Under the pieces are notes generated by a model. That model was not told the DNA's origin. It saw nothing but the letters and a program-made list of their open reading frames with translations, and did not search any database. A stretch of 64,000 nt of DNA from Cryobacterium zongtaii (GTDB lineage: Bacteria > Actinomycetota > Actinomycetes > Actinomycetales > Microbacteriaceae), in the NCBI RefSeq assembly GCF_002909375.1, contig NZ_PPXD01000005.1, positions 124,001 through 188,000 on the forward strand. The letters run 5' to 3'. The position numbers and the translations under genes are program-made. Positions 22,988 to 33,100 of this stretch are shown one piece after another (positions within the stretch are counted from its first letter, which is position 1; every line of letters starts with the position of its first letter).

Positions 22988-24599
22988 GCGAGAGGCGTTT
23001 CCGCGCCCGGGTGACACCCACGTAGAGCAACCGGCGTTCCTCGTCGACCTGCTCGAAGGTGCCGGCGTAGCTGATCGGTACCAGACCCTCGGAGAGCCCC
23101 ACCACGAACACGGCGTCCCATTCCAGGCCCTTGGCCGAGTGCAGGGTGGCCAGGGTCACCGCGGCGACGGTCGGTTCGTGCTGGCCGGCCTGGCGTTCCA
23201 TCAGCTCGTCGGTGAACTGACGGAAGGTAGTGCCGGGGGCGGCCTGGTCGACGAGCCCCATGATCGCGTTCAACGCCTCCCAGCGGTCGCGCACCGCGCC
23301 GCGGGTTTCCGGCGCGGTCTGGCTCCAGCCCAGGCCCCGCAGCACGTCGCTGACCGATTTGAACAGCGGTTCGCCCATGATCGACACGGATGCCGCGCGC
23401 AGCGACATCACCGCCTGCTTCACCTCGGGCAGGTCGAAGAACCGCTTCGATCCGCGGATCTGGAAGCTCACGCCGACATCACCGAGCGCGGTCTCGAGCA
23501 GCGCGGCCTGCACGTTGACCCTGTACAACACCGCGATGTTCTCCGGTGGCACCCCGGCTTCGACGAGTTCGAAGATGCTTTGGGCCACCCCGCGGGCCTC
23601 GGCCATGTCGTTGGGGTATTCCCGTACGGCGGGCTCCACCCCGGTCTCGGCGACGGCGGCGTGCAGCGACAGCGCGCCGGGCCGGCCGCGCATCAGCTGG
23701 TTGGCGGTAGCGACGATGGCGGCCGTTGACCGGTAGTTCTGTTCCAGGCGCACCACTGTGGCGTCCTCGTAGTGCTTGGGAAAGTCGAGCAGGTAGTCGC
23801 TCCGGGCCCCGGCGAAGGAGTAGATGGTCTGACTGGCATCGCCGACCACGCACAGGTCCCGCCGGTCGCCGAGCCACAGTTTGAGCAGGTCGTACTGCAG
23901 CGGGGAGACGTCCTGGAACTCGTCGACGACGAAGAACCGGTACTGCTCACGCACCTGCAGCGCCACGGAGGGTTCGGCTTCGATCATGCCGGCCATGGCC
24001 AGCAGCACGTCCTCGAAGTCGATCTGCTTGCGGTCGTCCTTGAGCCGTTCGTAGCCGGCCTGCATGTCCAGGGTCTGGTCGATGTCGAGCCGGCCGGGCA
24101 GGGCACGGCCGGCGGTGGCGTACTGGTCCAGGCTGAGGCCGCTGGTTTTGCGCCACTCGATCTCGCCGGCCAGGTCGCGCAGGGTGGCGGTGTCCAGCTT
24201 GAGTTTGAGGACCTCGGCGGCGTGACCGAGCAGCCGGCCCTTGCCCTCGAGGATGCGGGGCGCTTGGCCGCCGACGACGTGCGGCCAGAAGTAGTTCAGC
24301 TGGCTCAGCGCGGCCGCGTGGAAGGTGCGCGCGGCGACGCCGCCGGCGCCGAGCTGGCGGAGCCGGCCGCGGAGCTCCGCGGCGGAGCGGGCGGTGAAGG
24401 TGAGCGCCATCACCCGGTTCGGCGAGTAGGCGCCGCTCATCACGCCGTAGGCGATGCGGTGGGTGATGGCGCGGGTCTTGCCGGTGCCGGCGCCGGCGAG
24501 CATGCAGACCGGCCCGATCAGGGCTTCGGCGGCGATGCGCTGTTGCTCGTCGAGTCCGGTGAGCAAGGACTCGGCGGTGGGGGTCAACCGGTCAGACAC
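22878..24599 (-). CDS. uvrD2: UvrD2-like superfamily I DNA helicase
   Basis: A 573-residue ATP-dependent 3'-5' DNA helicase. All motor motifs are intact: LAGAGTGKTRA (I), VVDEFQDV (II), VVGDASQTIYSFAGA (III), LATLHSAKGLEWD (V) and EERRLLYVGVTRARKRL (VI). The protein ends about 40 residues after motif VI, so the HRDC and tetracysteine modules known from mycobacterial UvrD2 are missing. GTG 24599 overlaps the nudC stop by eight bases, indicating coupling. The same frame remains open back to 24878 but only as a nudC shadow. The 3' end overlaps the convergent cyclodehydratase-like gene by 110 bases. Role in DNA repair is known for the family. Confidence 0.88.
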   Translation of the reverse strand: MSDRLTPTAESLLTGLDEQQRIAAEALIGPVCMLAGAGTGKTRAITHRIAYGVMSGAYSPNRVMALTFTARSAAELRGRLRQLGAGGVAARTFHAAALSQLNYFWPHVVGGQAPRILEGKGRLLGHAAEVLKLKLDTATLRDLAGEIEWRKTSGLSLDQYATAGRALPGRLDIDQTLDMQAGYERLKDDRKQIDFEDVLLAMAGMIEAEPSVALQVREQYRFFVVDEFQDVSPLQYDLLKLWLGDRRDLCVVGDASQTIYSFAGARSDYLLDFPKHYEDATVVRLEQNYRSTAAIVATANQLMRGRPGALSLHAAVAETGVEPAVREYPNDMAEARGVAQSIFELVEAGVPPENIAVLYRVNVQAALLETALGDVGVSFQIRGSKRFFDLPEVKQAVMSLRAASVSIMGEPLFKSVSDVLRGLGWSQTAPETRGAVRDRWEALNAIMGLVDQAAPGTTFRQFTDELMERQAGQHEPTVAAVTLATLHSAKGLEWDAVFVVGLSEGLVPISYAGTFEQVDEERRLLYVGVTRARKRLSLSWSAAGSQQRSPRERSRFLAEIGIRTARAAGARGV

Positions 24600-25557
24600 C
24601 GGGCTGCTCCGGCTGAGCCAGCCAGTCGTCGAGGAGCGCGCGGGCGATCGACGATGGGCCGGGCAGCATGATGCCGTTTTCGGGGTCGGCGAGCTCGGCG
24701 CGGCTGAACCAGCGCAGATCCAGGATCTCGGTGCCGTCGGGCACCAGAGAGCCGGCCTGCTGGTCATCGGCCAGGCGGGCGGTGAAGCCGACCATGATCG
24801 ACGCTGGAAACGGCCACGGCTGCGACCCGCGGTAGACCGGGTCGGTGACCCGCATGCCGGATTCCTCGAACACCTCACGCACCACGGCGGACTCGAACGA
24901 TTCGCCGGGTTCGACGAAGCCGGCCAGCAGCGAATACCGGTTCGCCTCCCACATGGCGTTGGAGCCCAGCAGCACCCGGTCGCGGTCGTCGGTGATCAGC
25001 ACGATCACGGCCGCGTCGGTGCGGGGGAAAATCTGGCTGCCGTCCTCGGGGCAGTGTCGCACCCAACCGGCTGTGGTCACGTCGGTCGCCGCGCCGCAGC
25101 GCGGGCAGTGCGGGTGCGAATCGTGCCAGTGCAGGATGCCGAGGGATTCGGTGAGGATGCCGGTGTCCCGGTCCGAGAGGAGGGTGGCGTAGTCGCGCAG
25201 GCCCACCCACCTCGACGCGTCGGGTTCCAGCGCGGCGGCCTGGTCATCGTCCAGCGGCACGGCCACGAGCGGGGTGCCGACGGGTTCGGCGGCGTCGGCG
25301 TCCAGCGACAGGCCGAGGTAGACCCGCAGGGCGGCCGCCGGGTCGATGGTGAGATCGGCCGGCTCGAGCAACAACAACCGGGGCCGGTCGTTCCCGGCGG
25401 CGGCGGCGAGCAGCACGGTACCGCGCCAGAGCGGCAGAACCCGGGTGCCGGCATCCGCCCAGAGCCGCTCGAACAAATCGGGTTGGGCGCGGGCGTCGTT
25501 GTCGCGATCAACGGCGTGCCTGGACAGTGGCAGCGTGGCCGTGAACCTGAACGACAT
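24592..25557 (-). CDS. nudC: NAD(+) diphosphatase NudC
   Basis: A 321-residue Nudix enzyme that hydrolyses NAD(H) to NMN(H) and AMP and can remove NAD caps from RNA. It has the N-terminal beta domain, a zinc-ribbon (HCPRCGA, then RHCPEDG), and the Nudix box GFVEPGESFESAV with REVFEESG. The diagnostic SQPWPFPASIM motif distinguishes NudC from other Nudix hydrolases. The fourth zinc ligand is missing: the second pair reads C-P-E-D where C-x2-C is usual. ATG 25557 has GAGGGG upstream. It is the first gene of the nudC-uvrD2 pair and diverges from the pseudokinase-like gene. Confidence 0.93.
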   Translation of the reverse strand: MSFRFTATLPLSRHAVDRDNDARAQPDLFERLWADAGTRVLPLWRGTVLLAAAAGNDRPRLLLLEPADLTIDPAAALRVYLGLSLDADAAEPVGTPLVAVPLDDDQAAALEPDASRWVGLRDYATLLSDRDTGILTESLGILHWHDSHPHCPRCGAATDVTTAGWVRHCPEDGSQIFPRTDAAVIVLITDDRDRVLLGSNAMWEANRYSLLAGFVEPGESFESAVVREVFEESGMRVTDPVYRGSQPWPFPASIMVGFTARLADDQQAGSLVPDGTEILDLRWFSRAELADPENGIMLPGPSSIARALLDDWLAQPEQPGV

Positions 25558-25650
25558 GAGACCCCTCAAAAATCGGGCAACACGTGCCGAAGTTGTCTGC
25601 AGGCGTGGCGAATGGCCTCACCGGGAGGAACTCGACCTAACCTAGTAGGC

Positions 25651-26889
25651 ATGGCCAGATCCCACCTCACTCTAGCCGCGTTGGCCACCAATGCAGTGCC
25701 GGAGCTCGACGTCGCCCACGCCCGAAACCACAGTCTCGGCGGCGGCGGGTTGTTCGACTCTGCCTTGCTGATCACCCGCGATGAGAAGGAACTGATCATC
25801 AGGGTTCCCACGTCGCAGGCGGCCGAAACCGAGCAGTCAGCCGACCTCGTGGCGTTGCGCGCCCTGACGACGGGCAACCGCAGCAGGCTGCCGTTCGACG
25901 TGCCGGTGTTCGTGGGCCAGGCGCCGTTCGAAGGCACCAGGGCCGTGGTCTACGAGCGTCTGCCCGGCGCCTCGTACGATGCGGATGCGCTCACCGGGCA
26001 TGAGGGGGTGTCCGGGTCGATCGGCCGCGCGATCGCCGCCATCCACGGGCTGCCGTCGGCATTCATCGGCGACGCCGGCCTCGTGCAGCAGAGCGCCCAG
26101 GATTGCCGCACCGCCACCATCGACCTGATCGACCGGGCCGCGAACACCGGCAAGCTGCCCGCAGCGCTGCTGCGGCGCTGGGAACTCGCCACCGACGACA
26201 ACGCTCTCTGGCAGTTCGCGCCGACGGTGATCCACGGGTCACTCACCGCGGAGTCCTTCCTGATCAGCGACGACGCCGTGTGTGGGGTGCTCGGCTGGTC
26301 TGGACTCTGTGTCGGCGACCCGGCCCGCGACCTCAACTGGTTGCTCGCCGCGCGCGGTGACGCCGCCGAGACGGCCGTGGCCACCTACACCGCGGCGCGG
26401 CAGGGCAACGACCCACTGATCACCCAGCGGGCGATGCTCTACGCCGAGCTGGAACTGGCCCGCTGGCTGCTGCACGGCGTCGACACCCACGACGAGGCCA
26501 TCGTCGACGACGCGGTGTCGATGCTGGACGGTCTGGTCGACAACGTGCACAGCCACACCATGAACTCGCTCTCCCCCGATACCGGACCCATCCTCAGCGT
26601 CTCCGACGTCGAGTCAATGCTCAAGGACACCCCGCGCACCCAGGCCACCGGGTCCGCCGGTCGCAACAGCGACGACAACTCCGAGTACGGCACCAGCGAG
26701 TTCGCCGACACCGGGTCGTTCAGCAGGGTGACCAGCTTCGACGGCACCGGTTTCGACGGTGCCGGGTTCGATACCGGTTACGGCGACGACTCGACGGGGC
26801 CGATCCCCACGGGCGACGGCACGGCAGACGGCCGCGCGGACGACCCGGCCACCGACGACCACGCCGCCAGAAGGTCCTCCTCCGAGTAG
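25651..26889 (+). CDS. APH/phosphotransferase-fold protein lacking catalytic residues
   Basis: A 412-residue protein whose first 310 residues follow the aminoglycoside/macrolide phosphotransferase fold. The catalytic loop, normally HGDxxxxN, reads HGSLTAES, so both the base aspartate and the metal-binding asparagine are replaced by serine. The magnesium-binding aspartate of the usual IDW motif is glycine (VLGWSG). VGDPARDLNWLL after it is normal. This suggests a pseudokinase or nucleotide-independent binding protein rather than a resistance enzyme. The C-terminal 100 residues are acidic, Gly/Thr/Asp-rich and probably disordered. TAACCT (25638-25643) lies seven bases before the ATG. The last 112 bases overlap the 3' end of adnB. 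Confidence 0.8.
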   Translation: MARSHLTLAALATNAVPELDVAHARNHSLGGGGLFDSALLITRDEKELIIRVPTSQAAETEQSADLVALRALTTGNRSRLPFDVPVFVGQAPFEGTRAVVYERLPGASYDADALTGHEGVSGSIGRAIAAIHGLPSAFIGDAGLVQQSAQDCRTATIDLIDRAANTGKLPAALLRRWELATDDNALWQFAPTVIHGSLTAESFLISDDAVCGVLGWSGLCVGDPARDLNWLLAARGDAAETAVATYTAARQGNDPLITQRAMLYAELELARWLLHGVDTHDEAIVDDAVSMLDGLVDNVHSHTMNSLSPDTGPILSVSDVESMLKDTPRTQATGSAGRNSDDNSEYGTSEFADTGSFSRVTSFDGTGFDGAGFDTGYGDDSTGPIPTGDGTADGRADDPATDDHAARRSSSE

Positions 26890-29800
26890 AGCCGCTCGGG
26901 GGCGACGATGCGGTCGTCCGCGACGAAGTAGAAGACAGCGTCGACGCTGGCCGGGTCGATGCCCTTCCAGCGGGCGTAAGCGAGCCGGTACAGGGCCAGC
27001 TGGGTCTGCTTGAGTTCGAGGTCGGCGGCGTCCTTGGGCGCCTTGCCGGTCTTCCAGTCCACCACCTGATAGCCGGTGGGGGTCTTGTAGACGGCGTCGA
27101 GTTTGCAGATGAAGACCTGATCGCCCAGCACGTGGTGGATCTCGATCTCCACCTCCTCGGGTGCCAACGTCGCCCAGGGTGACCTCTCGAAGGTGGCCTT
27201 GAACCGGTCCAGCTGTTCCAGCTCGAGCGGCATCCCGTCACCGATGTCGATGTCGGCGTCGGGGTCCACGTCGAGTTCGTCCGGCCCGACGTCGATGAGG
27301 TCGCCGGCCGACGCCCCGGTGGAGCGCTGTTCGACCCAGGAATGGAACAGGGTGCCCAGGCGGGTGGCCCGGTATGGGCGCTCCGGCATCGGCCGGCGCA
27401 GCCTGGCGAGCACCGCGGCGGGGTCGTCGACGTAGTCCTTGAACCTGGAGGCCGGGATGCGGGTGGGCACGCCGAGGACGCCGGGTCCGGCCAGGCGTTG
27501 GGCGCGTTCGGCCAGCAGCAGGGTCACCTCCCTTGACCAGGGCGTTTCGATGCGGGCGCCGTCGTCTTCGGCATCCGTGCCCGTGTCATCGTGCGCGCGC
27601 ACCAGGGCAGCGGCGGCCTCGACGACGGGGCGGCGGGTGCCGAGCGGGTCGAACGGCCACACCTCGGTGGCGTCTTGGTCCGTCTGCGGCTTCTCGTCGA
27701 ACTCGCTGCCCTCCGGCAGGGCGTCGATGAGACCCGCCTCGGCCAGTTCGAGCAGGTACCGGCTGGCCTTCCGCACGGTCGTGCCGCCGCCCCAGAACGC
27801 CCCGGTGAGCAGCAACTGCTGCTGGGCGCGGGTGGTGGCCACGTAGATCAGCCGGCGTTCCTCGGCGTCGTGCCGGTCGGCGAGCTGCTCTTTGTACAGC
27901 TCGAAATCGATGTCGAACGACATCTGGGTCTCATGGCCGAGGCGTTTGAGTTCCGGCAGCTCCGCCCGGTCGCCCCGGCAGGGGTAGGGCAGCTCACCGA
28001 AGCGCAACCAGCCGGAGACCTCGCGGGACGGGGCGGGCAGGTTCTTCTCGGTGAGGCCGGGGATGGCCACATAGTCCCACTCCAGTCCCTTGGAGCCGTG
28101 GATGGTGAGGAGCTGCACCGTGCCCGGTTCGGCGGCCTCGCCGCGCGGGCCGAGGTCGTCCTGGCGTTCGGCGCGGGCCAGCCAGCGCAGGAAGCTGGCC
28201 AGGGTGCCCTGCTCGTCGCTGTCCAGGAACGCCGAAACGGCATCATGGAAGGCATACAGGTTGGCCAGGGCCCGGCCGTGGCTCTCGTTGGCGACCAGTT
28301 CCAGGTCGAGCAGGGTTTCCTGTTCGATCAAACGCACGAAGTCGAGCAGGCCCAGGCCCGAACGGCTGCGGAGCCAGGCCAGCTGCCGGCCGGCCTGGCG
28401 CAGGCGCTCCCGGCCGTCGTCGCTGAAGGCGGCCAGCTGGCCGTGCGATTCGGGTGCGGAGGCCACAAAATCCAGCGCGTCCACGAGCGACCGGCTCTCC
28501 TCGGTGGCCACGGAGGCGCGCAGCTTGGCCTTGAGTTCGTCGGTCACGGCCTTTTGCGCCCAGTCGTGCGTGGCCAGCCAGCCCGCCACACCGGAGAGGG
28601 CCTGCAGGTCGCGCACGCCGATCCGCCAGCGGCCGCCGGTGAGCAGCCGGATCAGGTCGCTGCCGGCGGACGGGTCGTGCACCACGCGTAGCACGGCGAG
28701 TACGTCGGCCACTTCCGGGGTCGACAGCAGGCCGCCGAGGCCGAGCACGTGCGCGGGCACACCGTGTTCGCGCAGCACCTCGGCGTAGAACTCCATGTCG
28801 CGGCGGGCGCGGAACAGCATCGCGCCGGACTCGGGCTCAGCATCCACGCCGGCCGGCGCCGTGCCGAGCCTGGCGGCGAACCAGCGGGCGATCGCGGCGG
28901 CCTCGTCGGCGATGCTCTCGTACATTGCCGCGTCTACCCGGCCGGCGGCCTTGCCCGGCGGCACCTTGAGGGTCTCCACCTGGATGCCGTTGGGCCGGGC
29001 GCGCAGCTGCGCGCTCAGGGGCGCGACCAGGGCGTTGGCGGTCTCGAGCACGGTGACCGGGTTGCGCCAGGTGAACGAGAGCGACATCGACGGCGCCTCG
29101 GTGTTGGCCAGAGCAGCGAAGTCGGTGGAGAAGCCGAGCAGGTTCGCGGAGCTCGCGCCCCGCCAACCGTAGATGGACTGGTGCGGGTCGCCGACGGCCA
29201 TCACCGGGTGGTGGGCGAACAGGGTGCGCAACAGCTCGGTCTGCAGCACCGAGGTGTCCTGGTACTCGTCGAGCAACACGATGCGGTACTGCTCGCGGTA
29301 GCGGGCCACCACGGCCGGCACCTTGCGGCAGACCTGCAGGGCCAGGGCCACCTGATCGGAGAATTCGATCAGGCCCTGGCGGCGTTTCTCGGCCCCGTAG
29401 GCATCCGCCAGCTCGGCCAGCACCGGCAACGGAGCGACGGCGCTGATGGCCTCCAGCACCGAGTCGTAGGCCTTCTTCTTACGCGGGTTGCCGTAGGGCA
29501 GGTCGGCGAGGTAGCCGAAGCTGTTCGCCAGGCGCGCGAGGTCGTGCGGCACCGGCTCCTCGCCGGGCACGAACGGGGGCGGGTTCTCGGCCAGGGCGCG
29601 GCTGAGCGAGAGCACAGCGTCGGTGACGGCGTCGACGCCCTTGCCGTACTGCACGAGCCGGCCGTCGCCCTTGGCCACGACCACCCGGCGGGCGAGCAGC
29701 CAGGCGCTGGTTTCGCTGAGCAGCACCGATTCGGGTTCGCGGCCGAGCAGCAGCGCGTTGTCGGTGAACAGCCGGCTGGCGAACGAGTTGTAGGTGGAGA

Positions 29801-30194
29801 CCGCGGGGGCGTTGAACAGGTCGGCGGAGTCGAGGCTATGCATGGAGCCGGGTGCCGGCGGTGCGGTATCCGCATCGGCGCTCGTGGGCATCAGCCCGGC
29901 CTCGCTGAGCTGGCGGATGCGATCGTTGATGCGTTCAGCGAGCTCGCCGGCGGCCTTGCGGGTGAAGGTGAGCCCGAGGATCTGGTCCGGCCTGGCATGC
30001 CCGTTGGCCAGCAGCCAGAGCACCCGGTTGGCCATGGTCTCGGTCTTGCCGCTGCCGGCACCGGCCACCACCAGGGTGGGCGTGAGGGGCGCCTCGATCA
30101 CGGCCTGCTGCTCGCTTGTGGGCGGGAACATCTTCAGCGCCGCGGCGATGTCGAGGGCGGAGACCGCCCTGTTCTGAGAAGACGGGGTACTCAT
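26778..30194 (-). CDS. adnB: AdnB-like helicase-nuclease subunit
   Basis: An 1138-residue UvrD-like motor joined to a RecB-type nuclease. It forms the double-strand-break resection enzyme with the upstream gene product. The motor is complete: GAGSGKTETMA, LLDEYQDTS, VGDPHQSIYGWRGA, LLTIHGSKGLEWDY and EERRLIYVATTRAQQ. The C-terminal nuclease has the histidine in LGTLFHSWVEQR, VVDWKTGKAPKD (Asp-x-Lys) and QLALYRLAY. The start overlaps the adnA stop (ATGA). The order adnA-adnB matches mycobacteria, where AdnAB replaces RecBCD/AddAB. The tail after LLAAW is short and Pro/Ser-rich and shares 112 bases with the convergent pseudokinase gene. Confidence 0.9.
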   Translation of the reverse strand: MSTPSSQNRAVSALDIAAALKMFPPTSEQQAVIEAPLTPTLVVAGAGSGKTETMANRVLWLLANGHARPDQILGLTFTRKAAGELAERINDRIRQLSEAGLMPTSADADTAPPAPGSMHSLDSADLFNAPAVSTYNSFASRLFTDNALLLGREPESVLLSETSAWLLARRVVVAKGDGRLVQYGKGVDAVTDAVLSLSRALAENPPPFVPGEEPVPHDLARLANSFGYLADLPYGNPRKKKAYDSVLEAISAVAPLPVLAELADAYGAEKRRQGLIEFSDQVALALQVCRKVPAVVARYREQYRIVLLDEYQDTSVLQTELLRTLFAHHPVMAVGDPHQSIYGWRGASSANLLGFSTDFAALANTEAPSMSLSFTWRNPVTVLETANALVAPLSAQLRARPNGIQVETLKVPPGKAAGRVDAAMYESIADEAAAIARWFAARLGTAPAGVDAEPESGAMLFRARRDMEFYAEVLREHGVPAHVLGLGGLLSTPEVADVLAVLRVVHDPSAGSDLIRLLTGGRWRIGVRDLQALSGVAGWLATHDWAQKAVTDELKAKLRASVATEESRSLVDALDFVASAPESHGQLAAFSDDGRERLRQAGRQLAWLRSRSGLGLLDFVRLIEQETLLDLELVANESHGRALANLYAFHDAVSAFLDSDEQGTLASFLRWLARAERQDDLGPRGEAAEPGTVQLLTIHGSKGLEWDYVAIPGLTEKNLPAPSREVSGWLRFGELPYPCRGDRAELPELKRLGHETQMSFDIDFELYKEQLADRHDAEERRLIYVATTRAQQQLLLTGAFWGGGTTVRKASRYLLELAEAGLIDALPEGSEFDEKPQTDQDATEVWPFDPLGTRRPVVEAAAALVRAHDDTGTDAEDDGARIETPWSREVTLLLAERAQRLAGPGVLGVPTRIPASRFKDYVDDPAAVLARLRRPMPERPYRATRLGTLFHSWVEQRSTGASAGDLIDVGPDELDVDPDADIDIGDGMPLELEQLDRFKATFERSPWATLAPEEVEIEIHHVLGDQVFICKLDAVYKTPTGYQVVDWKTGKAPKDAADLELKQTQLALYRLAYARWKGIDPASVDAVFYFVADDRIVAPERLYSEEDLLAAWSSVAGSSARPSAVPSPVGIGPVESSP

Positions 30195-33100
30195 GAGCTG
30201 ACCTGCTTGATGACGTGGATCCGGCACGAGCCGTAGGAGCGGGGGTTGAGGCAGTGGTCGGCGATCTCGGCCACGAAGGTGGCGCCGCCCATGCCGGCGG
30301 CGTCGTCGGTGACCCTCGTGGTGAAGGCCGCGAGTTCGTCCGGACTGAAGGCCGGCTGGGTGGGATTGCGGTAGTTCTGCTTCTGGGTGCCGGAGGACAC
30401 GATCAACAGGCGCGCGCCGGCCAGCTCCATGCCGGGTTCGAGGCCGTCGATGACACCGGCCGAGAAGGCCAACTGGTAGGCACCGAGCTGCGGGTGCTCG
30501 GCCACCCCGGTATCGCTGGTCGGGTCGCCCTTGCCGGTCTTGAGGTCCACGATCACGGCGCGGCCGTCCGGCAGCCTCTCCACCCTGTCGATGGTGCCGG
30601 AGAGCACGGCGCCGTCCAGCTCCAGGGCGAACCGGCCCTCGGCACTGAGCAGTCGGGTGCCGTCGCGGGCACCGTCGCCGAGGTACGCGGCGAGCCTGTC
30701 GGTGAGTTCGCGGGCCTGGGTCTTCTGCACCCTGGACTGCCAGTCGGCGTCGAAGACGAGTTCGTCCCAGCGGGCCTCGACGCCGGCCCAGAGCGCGTCG
30801 GCGGTGATCCCTGCCGGGTCCGGCGTGCGGGCCGGGTCGGTGGCGTCCTCCATCACCTTGTGGATGATGGTGCCGAGGTTGGCCGCGGTGCTGGAGTCGC
30901 CGCCGCCGATCTGGCCGATCAGCCAGTGCAGCGGGCAGGTTTCAAACGCGCTCATCCGCGACGGCGACACGCGCACGGGTCCGTCGCCGGCCTCGGGATC
31001 GTTGAGCGGCCGGACCGTGCTGGCCGGGCGGAGGCCGTACCAGTCGTCGGGTGACGCGCCGGGCACCTTCTCGCCGGCCAGGCGGGCGAGCGTGGCGGCG
31101 GCATCCGTGGCCCTGGCCGGCAACACGGCGGGCAGCGCGGCGACGGGGTCGGCCTCGGACCCGACGGCGGGCTGCAGCCTGGGTCGCAGGGTCTGGGTGA
31201 GGTCCCGGCGGAGGCGCCCGACCAACCCGCGCAGCGACAGCGGGTACCGGGCGAGCGGGGCGGGGTCGGGCTGCGGCAGCAGACGCAGGAACGCGGAGGG
31301 TTGGTTCTCGTCGTTGTCGACGGCGGTCACCAGCAGCTCGGTGGTGCTGCGGGAGGCGCCCTGGGCGAACATCCGCAGCTCGTCGTGCAGCACACTCGTG
31401 CGGGCGCCGGCCGGGTCGGGGGTCTCCCCCGCTGCCAGCAGGGCCAGGTCGCCGGCGCCGAGCAGCGAACCGCGGATGCGCAGGTCGGGCCAGACGTTCT
31501 CCTGCACTCCGGCGAGCACGACCAGGTCGAAGTCGCGGCCGATGGTGCCACTGGGGGTGGACACGAGCACGGACTCGGCCAGGGCGCGGGGGGCGAGGGT
31601 GTCTTCGGGCACATCGGTGTCGACGAGGTGTTCGACGAAGAGCACGGGCGGGGCCGCCGGGGTGCGTTCGACGAAGCGCTGCGCGGCGGAGAACAGGGCC
31701 ACGACGGCGTCGAGGTTGTGGTTGGCCTCGTCGGCGTCGATGCCGGTGCCGGTGGACTGCTCGGCCCAGGCCGGGGCGAGGCCGCTGCGCTGCCAGAGGC
31801 CCCAGAGCAGTTCCTCGATGGTGGCGCCGGCGTCGTAGGCGGTGCGGGTCTGCCGGAGGTTCTTGGCGCAGGATGCGGCGCGCCGGGCGGTGCGGTTGTC
31901 GATGCGCTCGAGCAGGGCCGGGCTGTGGAAGACCTCCACGAGCAGGTCGTCCGCGCTGCGGGCGCCGTCGGCGGTGAGTTCCTCGTGGCTGAGTTCCTGT
32001 TGGCGCAGCGCCGCGCGCAGCCGTCGCAGGGTGATCGGGTCGAGGCCACCGAGCGGGCCGCGGAGCAGGTCCACCGCCGCGTCGGCGTCGAGCGGGCGGC
32101 GGCCCAGGGTGATGTCGAGTGCGAGGACGAAGGCGCGCACGGCCGGTTCGTCGCGGAGGGCGGTCTGCGCGGCGGCCACCTGGGTGGGCACCTCGAGCGC
32201 GGCCAGCCCCTTGGACAGCGCCGGCACGAGCGCGCCGGTGCGCACGATCACGGCCATCCGCCCCCAGGGCAGGCCGTCGAGCACGTGGCGTTCGCGCAGG
32301 CGCCGGGCGATCACGGCGAGCTGGTCGGCGGGGCTGGCGGTGACGACAGTCTGCACGGCGGTCGGCGCTGCGGCGGTTTCCGTAGTGGTCGGCGCTAGCT
32401 CGGCGCTGCCGGCCGCGCGCTGGGTGCCGGCGGCGGCGGCGCCGATCCGCCCGGTGAACTCGCGGATGACCGCGCGCAGCTCGGTGCCGTGCCGGTACAC
32501 GGTGTCGAGGGTGAGGGTGGCTACGTCGGGCAGCCGCAGGTAGTGGCCGAGTCGGCCGAGGGCATCCGGGTGGGCGCCGCGGAACGACCCTGTGCTCAGG
32601 TCGGGGTCGCCGAACGCCACGATCGTGACGCCACGGGCGGCGAACTGGGCCAGCAGCGCCAGTGTGGACTCGGTGGCCTCCTGGGCGTCGTCGAGCACGA
32701 TGAGTTTGAGCGCACCGAGCGGGCCGAGCGGGTTGTTCGGCGTCACTGCGGCCAGGGTCGTGGGTCCGGCCGTGCCCGCCGGCCTGGCGGGCAGGCGCGG
32801 GGCATCATGCACGATCGCCGCGGCGAACTGCACGAGCTCGGTGGAGTCGAACTGGCCGGGCCGGCTCTGGTCCTTGATGTCCTGGTAGTCGTCGATGAAC
32901 GCGGCCGCCGCGGCCCACTCCGGGCGGTCGTTGCCGGCGGCGAGGGCGGCCAGCCGGGCGGGGGTGACGCCGTACTCCACGGCGCGCATCATCAGGTCGC
33001 GCAGTTCGGTGCGGAAGCCGCGCAGGCTGCGCACCTCGGCGTCGAGCGGGCTCGGCCAGGACGGTCCGGTGCCGGAGGCGATGTCGCCGGCCAGAATCTC

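Noticed and set aside
24600..24878. N-terminal extension of the uvrD2 frame
   Set aside because: The extra residues are a Ser/Arg/Pro-rich shadow of the nudC coding sequence. GTG 24599 gives the normal start.
25651..26889. An antibiotic-resistance phosphotransferase
   Set aside because: The catalytic aspartate, asparagine and metal-binding aspartate of the APH fold are all replaced.
28749..30236. A 495-codon open frame on the plus strand opposite adnB
   Set aside because: It is antisense to an AdnB sequence with intact motor motifs and has no recognisable domain.
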